DNA of 64,000 nt, taken from NCBI RefSeq assembly GCF_021191705.1, contig NZ_JAIWPU010000034.1:1-64000 (forward strand), written 5' to 3'. The notes under the pieces are model-generated. The model worked only from the letters and a program-made list of their open reading frames with translations, was not told the DNA's origin and made no database searches. Positions within the stretch are counted from its first letter, which is position 1. The number at the start of each line of letters is the position of its first letter. This document shows, in pieces, positions 55,516-63,109 of the stretch. Origin of the DNA: Proluteimonas flavola. GTDB lineage: Bacteria > Pseudomonadota > Gammaproteobacteria > Xanthomonadales > Xanthomonadaceae. Both the position numbers and the translations under genes were made by a program.

Positions 55516-56558
55516 ATGCCGCCGTCGAACCCGAGGACGCCCCGGTTCCGTCCCGCACATTCGCATCGACCCATCCGACCCACCGCTTCCGCCTGCTGCT
55601 GCGGCGCGAGTACTGGGAACACCGCGGCGGCATCTTCTGGGCGCCGATGATCGCCGGTGGCGTGTCGCTGCTGCTGTCGCTGGGCCTGCTGGTGGCCGGC
55701 ATCGTGTTCGCCCACAAGGCGGTCGCCGAGGGCGGCCTGGTGCAGCACAACGGCGTGACCATCAATGGCCTGGATCTGGGCACATTGGCCCAGCAGTTGA
55801 CCAGCGACGATCTCTACCAGTTGTCGGAAGGCCTCACGTTCACCCTGATGGTGTCCGCGACCTGGCCGTTCCTGGTGATGATCTTCGTCGCCTTCTTCTA
55901 CTGCCTGGGCGCGCTGTACGACGACCGCCGCGACCGCAGCGTGCTGTTCTGGAAATCGCTGCCGGTTTCCGACGCGGCGACCGTGCTGTCCAAGGTCGCG
56001 ACGGTGACGCTGGTGATCCCGTTGTTCGCCACGCTGTTCGCGATCCTCATCATGTTCGCGTTCCTGATCGCCCTGAGCATCGCCGCGGCGGCACATGGCG
56101 CCAATCCGTTCCCGCTGCTGTGGGGCAATGGCGCGGTGTTCATGCTGTCGGGGCAGTTCCTCGCGGCGATCCCGGTGTATGCGGCCTGGATGCTGCCGAC
56201 CGCCGGCTGGCTGCTGCTGTGCTCGGCCTGGGCCAGGAGCAAGCCCTTCCTGTGGGCTTTGCTGATCCCGCTCGCCCTGGGCGTTGCGACTTCGATGACC
56301 GGCCTGTTGCAGGTGATCGGGCTGGAGCGCCACTGGCTCTGGGGCAACGTGATCTCGCGGATGCTGCTGGGCACCGTGCCGGTGACCCATCGCGACCTGG
56401 CCTACGTGCAGTCCGGTTCCGTGCAGGCCGGCGAGATGTTCTCGATTCCCGGCATGTACAGCAATTTCCTCGAGCCCTCGATGTGGATCGGCATCCTCGC
56501 CGGCGCCGTGATGATCGCGATCGCCATCCGCCTGCGCCGCTGGCGCGAAGAAGGCTGA
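55512..56558 (+). CDS. ABC transporter permease
   Basis: A 348-residue inner-membrane protein with about six predicted helices in the ABC-2 pattern: a first helix (APMIAGGVSLLLSLGLLVAGIVFA), an extracytoplasmic loop of ~60 residues, then helices around WPFLVMIFVAFFYCLGALYDDRRDRSVLFWKSLPVS (a conserved ABC-2 cytosolic loop), and a last helix before a basic tail (RLRRWREEG). It likely exports a lipid, antibiotic or envelope compound with the ATPase encoded just upstream. Its start overlaps the ATPase stop. The following gene begins 41 bp later. Confidence 0.9.
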   Translation: MNAAVEPEDAPVPSRTFASTHPTHRFRLLLRREYWEHRGGIFWAPMIAGGVSLLLSLGLLVAGIVFAHKAVAEGGLVQHNGVTINGLDLGTLAQQLTSDDLYQLSEGLTFTLMVSATWPFLVMIFVAFFYCLGALYDDRRDRSVLFWKSLPVSDAATVLSKVATVTLVIPLFATLFAILIMFAFLIALSIAAAAHGANPFPLLWGNGAVFMLSGQFLAAIPVYAAWMLPTAGWLLLCSAWARSKPFLWALLIPLALGVATSMTGLLQVIGLERHWLWGNVISRMLLGTVPVTHRDLAYVQSGSVQAGEMFSIPGMYSNFLEPSMWIGILAGAVMIAIAIRLRRWREEG

Positions 56559-56599
56559 GCCACTTCTTTCTCCCAGCCAATCGATCCCGGAGACCACCC

Positions 56600-57262
56600 A
56601 TGAAAGCTGCAGCCGTCACCGCATTCGCCCTTGCCCTGTGTCTGCCGATGGCCGCCTGGTCGGCGCCGCCCGAAACCGGCGGCGTGCGGGCCGAGATCCG
56701 CCGCGACCTCGACGCGGCGCGGCAGGAGATCCGCAGCGATCTCGCCAAGGCCCGCGCGGAGCTCGAATCGGAGAACCTCGATGTCGGCAACAGCCTGCAG
56801 GTCCACGGCAATGGAAACCGCAAGGCGAAGGCGGAACCGAAGCTGCCGAAGGCCGAGATCACCCCGCAGGGCGATTTCCTGATCGAGGGCGAGACCATCG
56901 CCATCGATGCAGCGCAGCGCCGCCAACTGCTCGCCTATCGCGGCATGGTCATCGAGGTCGCCAGGGCCGGCATCGACATCGGCGAGGTCACCGCGCTGGC
57001 GGCGGTGGATTCGGTCGACCGCGGCGTGTTCTCGCTGATGGTCGGTGCGATGACCGGAAGCCTGGAGCGTCGCATCGAGCGGACCGTGCGCAGTACCGTC
57101 GGCCCCGGCGTGCTGCTGATCTGCGACCGCATGCCCGCCCTGCACGACGCGCAGCAGCAACTGGCCAGCGATCTGCCCGCGTTCCGTCCCTATGCGCGAC
57201 TGGAGGCCCGGGACGCGGACAGCTGCCGCAACGAGGTTCGCCGCGAGTTCGCGGGGCGCTGA
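56600..57262 (+). CDS. YggN-like (DUF2884) exported protein
   Basis: A 220-residue protein with a signal peptide (FALALCLPMAAWSA) and no lipobox. After a charged helical stretch comes the core ITPQGDFLIEGETIAIDAAQRRQLLAYRGMVIEVA, which resembles the DUF2884/YggN family (a short strand GDFLIxG then QRxxLxxYR). Two cysteines near the C-terminal half (LLICDRM, DSCRNEV) may pair. It is related to the lipoprotein encoded at 58256, with the same core, so the operon carries two paralogues flanking a beta-helix protein. Function is unknown; a periplasmic or outer-membrane role is inferred. Confidence 0.75.
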   Translation: MKAAAVTAFALALCLPMAAWSAPPETGGVRAEIRRDLDAARQEIRSDLAKARAELESENLDVGNSLQVHGNGNRKAKAEPKLPKAEITPQGDFLIEGETIAIDAAQRRQLLAYRGMVIEVARAGIDIGEVTALAAVDSVDRGVFSLMVGAMTGSLERRIERTVRSTVGPGVLLICDRMPALHDAQQQLASDLPAFRPYARLEARDADSCRNEVRREFAGR

Positions 57263-57374
57263 GGCGGCGGCCGGACGACTCGCGCAAGCCCATCGATCCA
57301 GGATCGCGTCAGCCACCACGCACGCCGGCTCTTGCAATGCCGCAGGCCGGTCACCTCGCCAGGGAGTTCACGAC

Positions 57375-58229
57375 ATGACGCCAGCCATCACCGCTCGCCC
57401 GCTGCTCGCCACGCTCATCGCCGCATCGCTCGCATGGCCGCTCGCCGCGCAGGCCGAAGACAGCCCCCAGTGCCGCCACAGCCAGCCACGCGATCTGGCC
57501 CTGCAGCTCGACGGCGTGCGCACGGTGCGGTTCGAGATCGGCAACAGCAAGCTGCGCGTGGAAGGCGCCGAGCGTCCGGACGCGAGCCTGCGTGGCCGCG
57601 CCTGCGCATCGAGCGAGGCGATGCTGGCCTCGCTGGTACTGGAGCAGCAGCGCTCGGGCGAGACCCTCACCGTCACCCTGCGCCGCACCTCCAGTTCGAC
57701 CGGCTGGATGGGCAACCAGTACGCCTACATGGATCTCTCCGGCCAGGTACCGGCGAACGTGCTGGTGCAGACCGTTGTCGGCTCCGGCGATGCCTGGGTC
57801 ACCGGCGTCTCCGCCGCGAGCGCCGATGTCGGTTCCGGCGATGCCGAACTGCGGCGCATCGATGGCCGCGTGACCGCCAAGGTTGGCTCGGGCGACATCG
57901 CCATCGCCGACGCTGGTGAACTCAAGGTGCTGTCGATCGGCTCGGGCGATGTCGAAGCCCGCGGCATTCGCGGCGCGGTCGAAGTCGGCAGCGTCGGCTC
58001 GGGCGATTTCAAGCTCGAAGGCGCAGGCGGCGACATCCGCATCGGCAGCCTGGGCTCGGGCGACATCGATCTTCGCGACGTGCGGGGCAACGTGCATGTC
58101 GGCGCGATCGGCTCGGGCGATGTCGATGCCCGCGGTATCGGCGGCGGCCTCGAAGTGGCCGCCAGGGGCAGCGGCGAGGTCTCGCACCGCGACGTGCGCG
58201 GCACCGTCAGCGTGCCCCGCAAGCGTTGA
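57375..58229 (+). CDS. GIN-domain (DUF2807) repeat protein, probable beta-helix
   Basis: A 284-residue exported protein: signal peptide ending AAQAED, then a globular part with two cysteines (about 33 and 77), then a repeat region from 135 on. The motif GSGD occurs at 136, 153, 171, 189, 208, 227 and 246, with GSGE at 265, spacing 17-19, the rung length of a right-handed beta-helix. This is the GIN/DUF2807 or DUF4097 adhesin-like class. The rungs are nearly equal, suggesting tandem growth by repeat duplication. It is placed between the two YggN-like genes. Its role in the envelope is unknown. Confidence 0.85.
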   Translation: MTPAITARPLLATLIAASLAWPLAAQAEDSPQCRHSQPRDLALQLDGVRTVRFEIGNSKLRVEGAERPDASLRGRACASSEAMLASLVLEQQRSGETLTVTLRRTSSSTGWMGNQYAYMDLSGQVPANVLVQTVVGSGDAWVTGVSAASADVGSGDAELRRIDGRVTAKVGSGDIAIADAGELKVLSIGSGDVEARGIRGAVEVGSVGSGDFKLEGAGGDIRIGSLGSGDIDLRDVRGNVHVGAIGSGDVDARGIGGGLEVAARGSGEVSHRDVRGTVSVPRKR

Positions 58230-58255
58230 CCCCCTTGCAGATCCGGAGTCCGACC

Positions 58256-58987
58256 ATGAAGACCGTCCCGTCCCGCGCCCTGCCCCTGGCCCTGCTGCTC
58301 GCCTGCGCGGGCACGCTGACCGCCTGCGGTCGCGACGATGCGCCCGCACCTGCGAGCGGCGACGCCACCACCGCACCGGCGGGGGAAGGCTTCGTCGCCC
58401 GCACCACCCGCCGCGCGCTGGAAACGGCCCGGAAAGAACTGGCCGAAGGGAACGTCAGCGTGGGCGGCAGCGGCAACGGCGGCTTCAACATCAATGGCGT
58501 CCGCGTCGGCGGCAGTGGCCACCGCACGGCGGGCCTGCCGAAGGCCGAGATCAGCCCGGCCGGTGACTTCCTGATCGACGGCCAGGCGGTCGAGATCGAC
58601 GCCACGCAACGCGACCTGCTGCTGGCGCATCGCGCCAACATCGTCGCGATCGCCGAGGCCGGCATCACGATCGGCATCCAGGGCGCCCAGCTCGGCGCCG
58701 AAGCCGCGAAGGGCGCGATCGCGAGCGCGCTGTCGGGCCAGTCGGCCGACTTCGAGAAGCGGATGGAAGCCGAGGGCGCGAAGATCGAGGCCGAAGCCGA
58801 CAAGCTCTGCGACAACCTGGCGCCACTGCTCGCCTCGCAACAGGCGCTGGCGGCCGCGCTGCCGGCCTTCCAGCCCTACGCGACGATGGACGCGTCCGAT
58901 GTCGAGGACTGCCGCAAGGACACCGTCGTCCATCGCGGCGACGAAGCAGCGGAAGCGGATGCCGCCGCGGAGCCCGCGTCCCACTGA
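58256..58987 (+). CDS. YggN-like (DUF2884) lipoprotein
   Basis: A 243-residue lipoprotein with signal peptide and lipobox LTAC (Cys near residue 24). The middle is Gly/Asn-rich (SVGGSGNGGFNINGVRVGGSG), followed by EISPAGDFLIDGQAVEIDATQRDLLLAHR, the same core as in the gene at 56600, then a helical region with LGAEAAKGAIASALSGQSADFEKRM and two cysteines (KLCDNL, EDCRKD). The paired genes look like a duplication around the GIN protein. The ATG at 58256 is the start of the signal peptide. It ends the ytrA operon; a gap of 165 bp follows. Confidence 0.78.
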   Translation: MKTVPSRALPLALLLACAGTLTACGRDDAPAPASGDATTAPAGEGFVARTTRRALETARKELAEGNVSVGGSGNGGFNINGVRVGGSGHRTAGLPKAEISPAGDFLIDGQAVEIDATQRDLLLAHRANIVAIAEAGITIGIQGAQLGAEAAKGAIASALSGQSADFEKRMEAEGAKIEAEADKLCDNLAPLLASQQALAAALPAFQPYATMDASDVEDCRKDTVVHRGDEAAEADAAAEPASH

Positions 58988-59152
58988 CGGTTCGCGCGCT
59001 GCACCGATCCATCGCGCCGCACCTGCCGGGCGAGACGTCCGAACGCAACCGCCCTCATCCGGTCGCGCCGCAGACGCTGGTGCATGTCCCGTCGCGTCTC
59101 GCGTCCAGCTCAAAGATGAGGGGCGTCGACATCGTTACCCGTTCAATTGGAT

Positions 59153-59839
59153 ATGGAGCTCCCCGTGGATCGTGGAATCGAAGACCGCCTCGACACCCTC
59201 GAACGACAGCACCGCCGGACCGTGATCGCACTGGGCATGCTTTGCCTGCTCCCGGTCGCCACCTCCCTCTTCCTGCTGCTGCGTCCCGCCGCGCCCACGA
59301 CCACGCTCGACACGCTGCGGGTCAGCGAACTCGTGGTGATCGATCCCGCGGGTACCGAGCGTGTGCGACTGTCGGGCGACATGCCCGACGCGGTGATCGA
59401 AGGGCGACGCATCGATCGAGGCAGCGCCGCCGCCGGCGTGATGCTGTACGACCGGACCGGTCAGGAGCGTGGCGGCTATGTGACCTGGGACGAAGGCGAC
59501 AACATCGGACTGACGCTGGATGGTCGCGCGGGCCAGAACGCCCTCTTCGTGGCCGGCCCCGACGGATCGACATCGCTGCAGATCTGGCACGGCCAGCAGG
59601 CGCTGGATCTGCGCGCGGACGCCAACGGCGCGCGCCTGAGCCATTCGATCAACGGCCGCATGCAATTGCAGGTGCCGCAGATCGGAACGCTTTCCAGCGC
59701 GACCTGCGGACTGTTCCGCAACGGGTTGCGGCCGGAAGTGCCCGAAGGTGTGCCGATGAACCTGGTCCGCGACATCTGTGGCAGCCGATTCACCGCAGCA
59801 GCCTGCGATGCCTGTCTCGTGGAAACCGGCACACCATAG
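59153..59839 (+). CDS. Single-pass membrane protein, function unknown
   Basis: A 228-residue protein: a short charged N-terminus with a coiled-coil-like GIEDRLDTLERQHRRT, one membrane helix (VIALGMLCLLPVATSLFLLL), then a periplasmic beta-rich domain with repeated strand patterns (TLRVSELVVIDPAGTERVRLSG, GVMLYDRTGQERGGYVTW, LTLDGRAGQNALFVAGPDG). Two cysteines at the end (AACDACLV) may bind metal or pair. I do not know the family; the strands resemble those of proteins with DUF-type bactofilin-like or beta-roll domains, which is weak. The ATG at 59153 is used; a TTG two codons earlier is possible. Confidence 0.7.
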   Translation: MELPVDRGIEDRLDTLERQHRRTVIALGMLCLLPVATSLFLLLRPAAPTTTLDTLRVSELVVIDPAGTERVRLSGDMPDAVIEGRRIDRGSAAAGVMLYDRTGQERGGYVTWDEGDNIGLTLDGRAGQNALFVAGPDGSTSLQIWHGQQALDLRADANGARLSHSINGRMQLQVPQIGTLSSATCGLFRNGLRPEVPEGVPMNLVRDICGSRFTAAACDACLVETGTP

Positions 59840-59960
59840 GCCGAAGCCAGGATCATCTTGGAACCTGTTCACGATGCCGGCGCATGCCGCACCGGAGCGT
59901 ATGGGCGCCCAGCCCGCAGGGTGGCCGCAACGCGGCCATGCGACGTGCGTGAGCAGGCTC

Positions 59961-60737
59961 TCACGCCCGTGCCGTCTGCTGATCGAGCTCTACGAGGATC
60001 GCGGCCAGACGTTGGGCAAAACCCGCCGGATCCTCCAGCATCATCAGATGGCCGGTGTCCGGCATCAAGGTCAGGCCGTGGCTGGCAGAACGCGCCCAGG
60101 CCGGGATGTCCCAGCCTGACACCGAGCGCTCCCCTGCCAGCAGGTGCACCGGCGTACGCTCAAACAGACGCTGCAATTGCTCCGGGTAGTCGGGCGCACC
60201 GGTAATTGCCACCACGGACTGGGCCATCGCCTGCAGCGTGCCCGCCGATTGATGCGCCAGCCACTCCTGTGCGCGCTCAAGCAACGGCGCCTCTGGCGCA
60301 AGCCCGGCCCTGGTCAGCCAGGTGTGCGGCTGCGCGCGATAGCCGGCCAGCATGTCGGCGACTTCCTGGGCCGGCGCGTGCGCCACCGACGAAGACCAGA
60401 ATGCATCCTTGAGGCTGAAATTGCCTTCCACGCTGACCAGCCCCACCACCCGGTCCGGGTAGCGCAAGGCGAACAGATACGCCACCACCCCACCGACGGA
60501 ATGCCCGACCAGATGCACCTTACGCTCACCGAATCGCTGTGCGATCGCCTGTTCGATGTGCTCGACCTGCGCCGCAATATCGATGGCTGAAGCCTGCCGC
60601 CCAGCTTCGCAGCCATAGCCGAGCAGATCCGGCGCCGCCATCGGCCGTCCCGAAAACGCTTGCTCGCCCAGTTGGGATTTCAAGGTTCCGATAAGGCCAT
60701 TGATAAAAACAACCGGAGTCTGTTCGCCGGTGTGCAT
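59961..60737 (-). CDS. Alpha/beta-fold hydrolase
   Basis: A 258-residue soluble alpha/beta hydrolase. It starts PVVFINGLIGTLKSQLG, has the nucleophile elbow HLVGHSVGGVVAYLFALRYPDRV, an acid region near LLAGERSVSGWDIPA and the catalytic histidine in PDTGHLMMLEDP, typical of esterases or haloperoxidase-like enzymes. The start at 60737 (MHTGEQTPVV) fits the family; an upstream frame runs into the MITE-like element. The gene starts 11 bp from that element, so its promoter probably lies in or beyond it. The base composition looks less extreme than that of its neighbours, which could indicate transfer. Confidence 0.85.
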   Translation of the reverse strand: MHTGEQTPVVFINGLIGTLKSQLGEQAFSGRPMAAPDLLGYGCEAGRQASAIDIAAQVEHIEQAIAQRFGERKVHLVGHSVGGVVAYLFALRYPDRVVGLVSVEGNFSLKDAFWSSSVAHAPAQEVADMLAGYRAQPHTWLTRAGLAPEAPLLERAQEWLAHQSAGTLQAMAQSVVAITGAPDYPEQLQRLFERTPVHLLAGERSVSGWDIPAWARSASHGLTLMPDTGHLMMLEDPAGFAQRLAAILVELDQQTARA

Positions 60738-60748
60738 AAGTGTTCTTC

Positions 60749-60942
60749 CTAGGAGCGTGGGCGGCAGAAATGTTCGAGGCGAAAAGTTCGCTGCACGAGG
60801 CCAGATTTGACCAGCTTCGCTGTTGCAGAGCATTTCGCCGGTTTGCAGGCTCGTAGTGGTGCTACGGGCCAAAAACCGGCGGAAATATGGACCGTGCAGC
60901 GGGCTTTGCAGCCCGGACGATTTCTGCCGCCCACGCTCCTAG
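60749..60942. mobile_element. MITE-like element with 23-bp perfect terminal inverted repeats
   Basis: The 194-bp element starts CTAGGAGCGTGG (60749) and ends CCACGCTCCTAG (60942); the terminal repeats are identical over 23 bases (60749-60771 and 60920-60942). Interior arms are also imperfectly complementary, so the whole element could fold into a long hairpin. It encodes no transposase. The stop codon TAG of the EAL gene lies in the right repeat (60939-60941). Confidence 0.85.
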
Positions 60943-62486
60943 CGTTCCGGCAACTGCGCCGCCGGCACCGGCCGGCCCAGCAGCCAGCCCTGGCCCAGGG
61001 CGTCGGGGACCAGCCGCAGTACGCTGGCGGCCTGTGCCTCGTTCTCCACGCCTTCCACCACCAGGCCGATCCGCAGGCGCCTGGCCAGGGCGCAGATCGG
61101 CTCGATGATCAGTTCCACCGGCGAGCCGGTGCCGATCGCAAGGGTGAACATGCGATCGATCTTGATCGCGTCGATCGGGAGCCTGGCCAGGTAGGCCAGG
61201 GTGGAGTAGCCGGTGCCGAAGTCGTCGATGTAGAAACGATAGCCGCGCTCGCGCAGCCTGCCGATGCTCTCGGCCAGTTCGGCATGGCCGGTGGTGGAGC
61301 GCTCGGTGATCTCCAGCACCAGCCTGTTGGCGGCGATGCCGTGCGTCCTGATCTGCTCATCCAGGTAGCGGTGGAAGTGCGGATCGGCGATGTCGGCCAC
61401 GGACAGGTTGAGGCTGGCGTAGAAGCCGTCGTCGCCGCGCAGGCGCTCGCCGAGGTCGGCCAGCACCTTGCGCACCACCTGGCGGGCCATCGTCCCGGTC
61501 AGGCGCAGCTCCTCGGCCATGGCCACGAACACCTCCGGCTCGATCCATTGGCCGGACTCGCTGCGCCAGCGCGCCAATGCCTCCACGCCTACCAGCCGGC
61601 GGTCGTGCAGGGTGCGCAGCGGCTGGTAGTGCATGACCAGGCCGTCGCCCTCCAGAGCGCGCTGCAGTTGCATGGGCAGCGAGCGGCGGCGCAGGCGCAC
61701 GCCGACGATCATCAGGCCGATGCCGATGCCGGCCAGCGCGCCCAGCAGACCCAGCCCGGCGGCCTGCAGCGGCGAGTGGGCGAACAGGCCGAGGGGGCGG
61801 TCGTGGGCGACCACGCAGATGTTGAAACGGCTGCTGCAGCGACGAACCTGCCGGGTGCGCTCCAGCAGGCGCCGGCCCGTATCGGCGGGCGACTGCAGGC
61901 CGGTGGCATCGCCGAAGGTGTTGTAGGTGTGGCGGCCGTCGCGGCTGAGCAGCGCGGCAGTCATGCCGGAATGGGGCGGGTCCATGCCGGCGAAGGCCGC
62001 CGGGGCGGTCGTCACCACCACGTCCCGGTAGACGGTGACATCGGCGACGATGCGCGGGTCGATCGGGTTGCGCGTGGCCTTCCAGAAGCGGTAGCCCTCG
62101 TGCTGCAGGTCCGCAGGGGGAAGCGCTTCCAGGTGCGGGATGGTGCTCCATACGCTGGAGCAGGCCGCGTGGTCGCCGCGCATGCGGCCGACATCGCGCA
62201 GGAAACGCGACTGGAACATCAGGAACCTCAGTTCGACGATGTCGGCCGGCGAGCAGGGCACGGTGTGGAGTTCGTGGGCGCGCCGCAGGGTGTCGCCGGC
62301 GTCGGCGGCCACGTCGAGGCCGCGTGCCAGCAGTGCGTCGGCATAGGCATCCAGCCGGGCCTGCTGCTGTCGTGCCAGCACGATCTGCCCACACAGCAGG
62401 GCCGCGCCCGCGGTGACCAGCATCAGGATGCAGACGATCAGGTAGTCGCTGCCAAGCAACCCTTTCCTGGAAAGGCGGACACTCAC
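60939..62486 (-). CDS. CSS-motif/EAL-domain c-di-GMP phosphodiesterase
   Basis: A 515-residue inner-membrane enzyme: membrane helix near residues 15-40, a periplasmic CSS-motif domain (TVPCSPADIVELR and HAACSSVWS) with redox-active cysteines, a second helix (LGLLGALAGIGIGLMIVG), then a cytosolic EAL domain (about 270-510). EAL residues are intact: GVEALARW, SLNLS, LEITE, IDDFGTGYS, IKID and VEGVE. Such proteins degrade c-di-GMP and respond to periplasmic thiol state. The GTG at 62486 follows AGGAAC. The stop codon TAG lies inside the adjacent MITE-like repeat, so insertion probably reshaped the extreme C-terminus. Confidence 0.9.
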   Translation of the reverse strand: MSVRLSRKGLLGSDYLIVCILMLVTAGAALLCGQIVLARQQQARLDAYADALLARGLDVAADAGDTLRRAHELHTVPCSPADIVELRFLMFQSRFLRDVGRMRGDHAACSSVWSTIPHLEALPPADLQHEGYRFWKATRNPIDPRIVADVTVYRDVVVTTAPAAFAGMDPPHSGMTAALLSRDGRHTYNTFGDATGLQSPADTGRRLLERTRQVRRCSSRFNICVVAHDRPLGLFAHSPLQAAGLGLLGALAGIGIGLMIVGVRLRRRSLPMQLQRALEGDGLVMHYQPLRTLHDRRLVGVEALARWRSESGQWIEPEVFVAMAEELRLTGTMARQVVRKVLADLGERLRGDDGFYASLNLSVADIADPHFHRYLDEQIRTHGIAANRLVLEITERSTTGHAELAESIGRLRERGYRFYIDDFGTGYSTLAYLARLPIDAIKIDRMFTLAIGTGSPVELIIEPICALARRLRIGLVVEGVENEAQAASVLRLVPDALGQGWLLGRPVPAAQLPER

Positions 62487-62534
62487 TGCGGGTTCCTGTC
62501 GTTGGCTCGGGCTGGAGGGGTGAAGCGATGGTGC

Positions 62535-63087
62535 GCTTCAAATCAGCGTTGAGGCGCTCTTCCGGATGCAACTCCGGGTCGCTGGACAGATAGAACACCC
62601 CTCCGATCGGTACGCTCGGCGACCTACGCCGTGAGCAGCTTGCTGCGATGGACCCGCGTTGTCCAGAATCAGAAACACCTTGCGGCCCGCGTCCCGGATC
62701 AACGCCTCCGGCATTCCGGTCAACCGATCCGCATCGAAGGCCTCGTCGATGCGCATCCCGCGCGTCCTGCCCTGACCGGTCGCCGTAACGATCATCGACA
62801 GTTTCTGCCAGGTGCCGCCCACACGCGTCTGCCACGCCAAGGCGTCACCGCGGCCGCGGACATCGGTGTTGACCAGCGCGGTCTCGTCGCCCCGATGCAT
62901 CTGCGCGTCTTCTGCCTCGGCGCGCTGCCTGATCTCCGGGGGACTGCGCGTTCAACCACGCAGGCACCGCGTCCGGGCACGGCGCGCAAGCCTTCCCGAT
63001 CGGCTTTCGCGGGATGCAACCACAGCACGCCCGACGGGTGCCTGCCCCCCCGCATACCGACAGCGTGATGCCACACTTGGGAGCCAT
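62535..63087 (-). pseudogene. IS630-family transposase remnant, frameshifted
   Basis: Three fragments in different minus-strand frames join into an IS630 transposase C-terminal half. First: from about 63087, CGITLSVCG and PDAVPAWLNAQSP. Second: HRGDETALVNTDVRGRG through GGTWQKLSMIV, IDEAFDADRL and RKVFLILDN (62900 to about 62650). Third: FYLSSDPELHPEERLNADLK (ending about 62540). The DDE residues are visible as the D of GDETA, the final D of ILDN and the E of ELHPEE. The N-terminal HTH is missing and at least two frameshifts occur, so it cannot be active. Confidence 0.85.
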
Positions 63088-63109
63088 TGCGATGCGGTGA
63101 CGCGACGAC

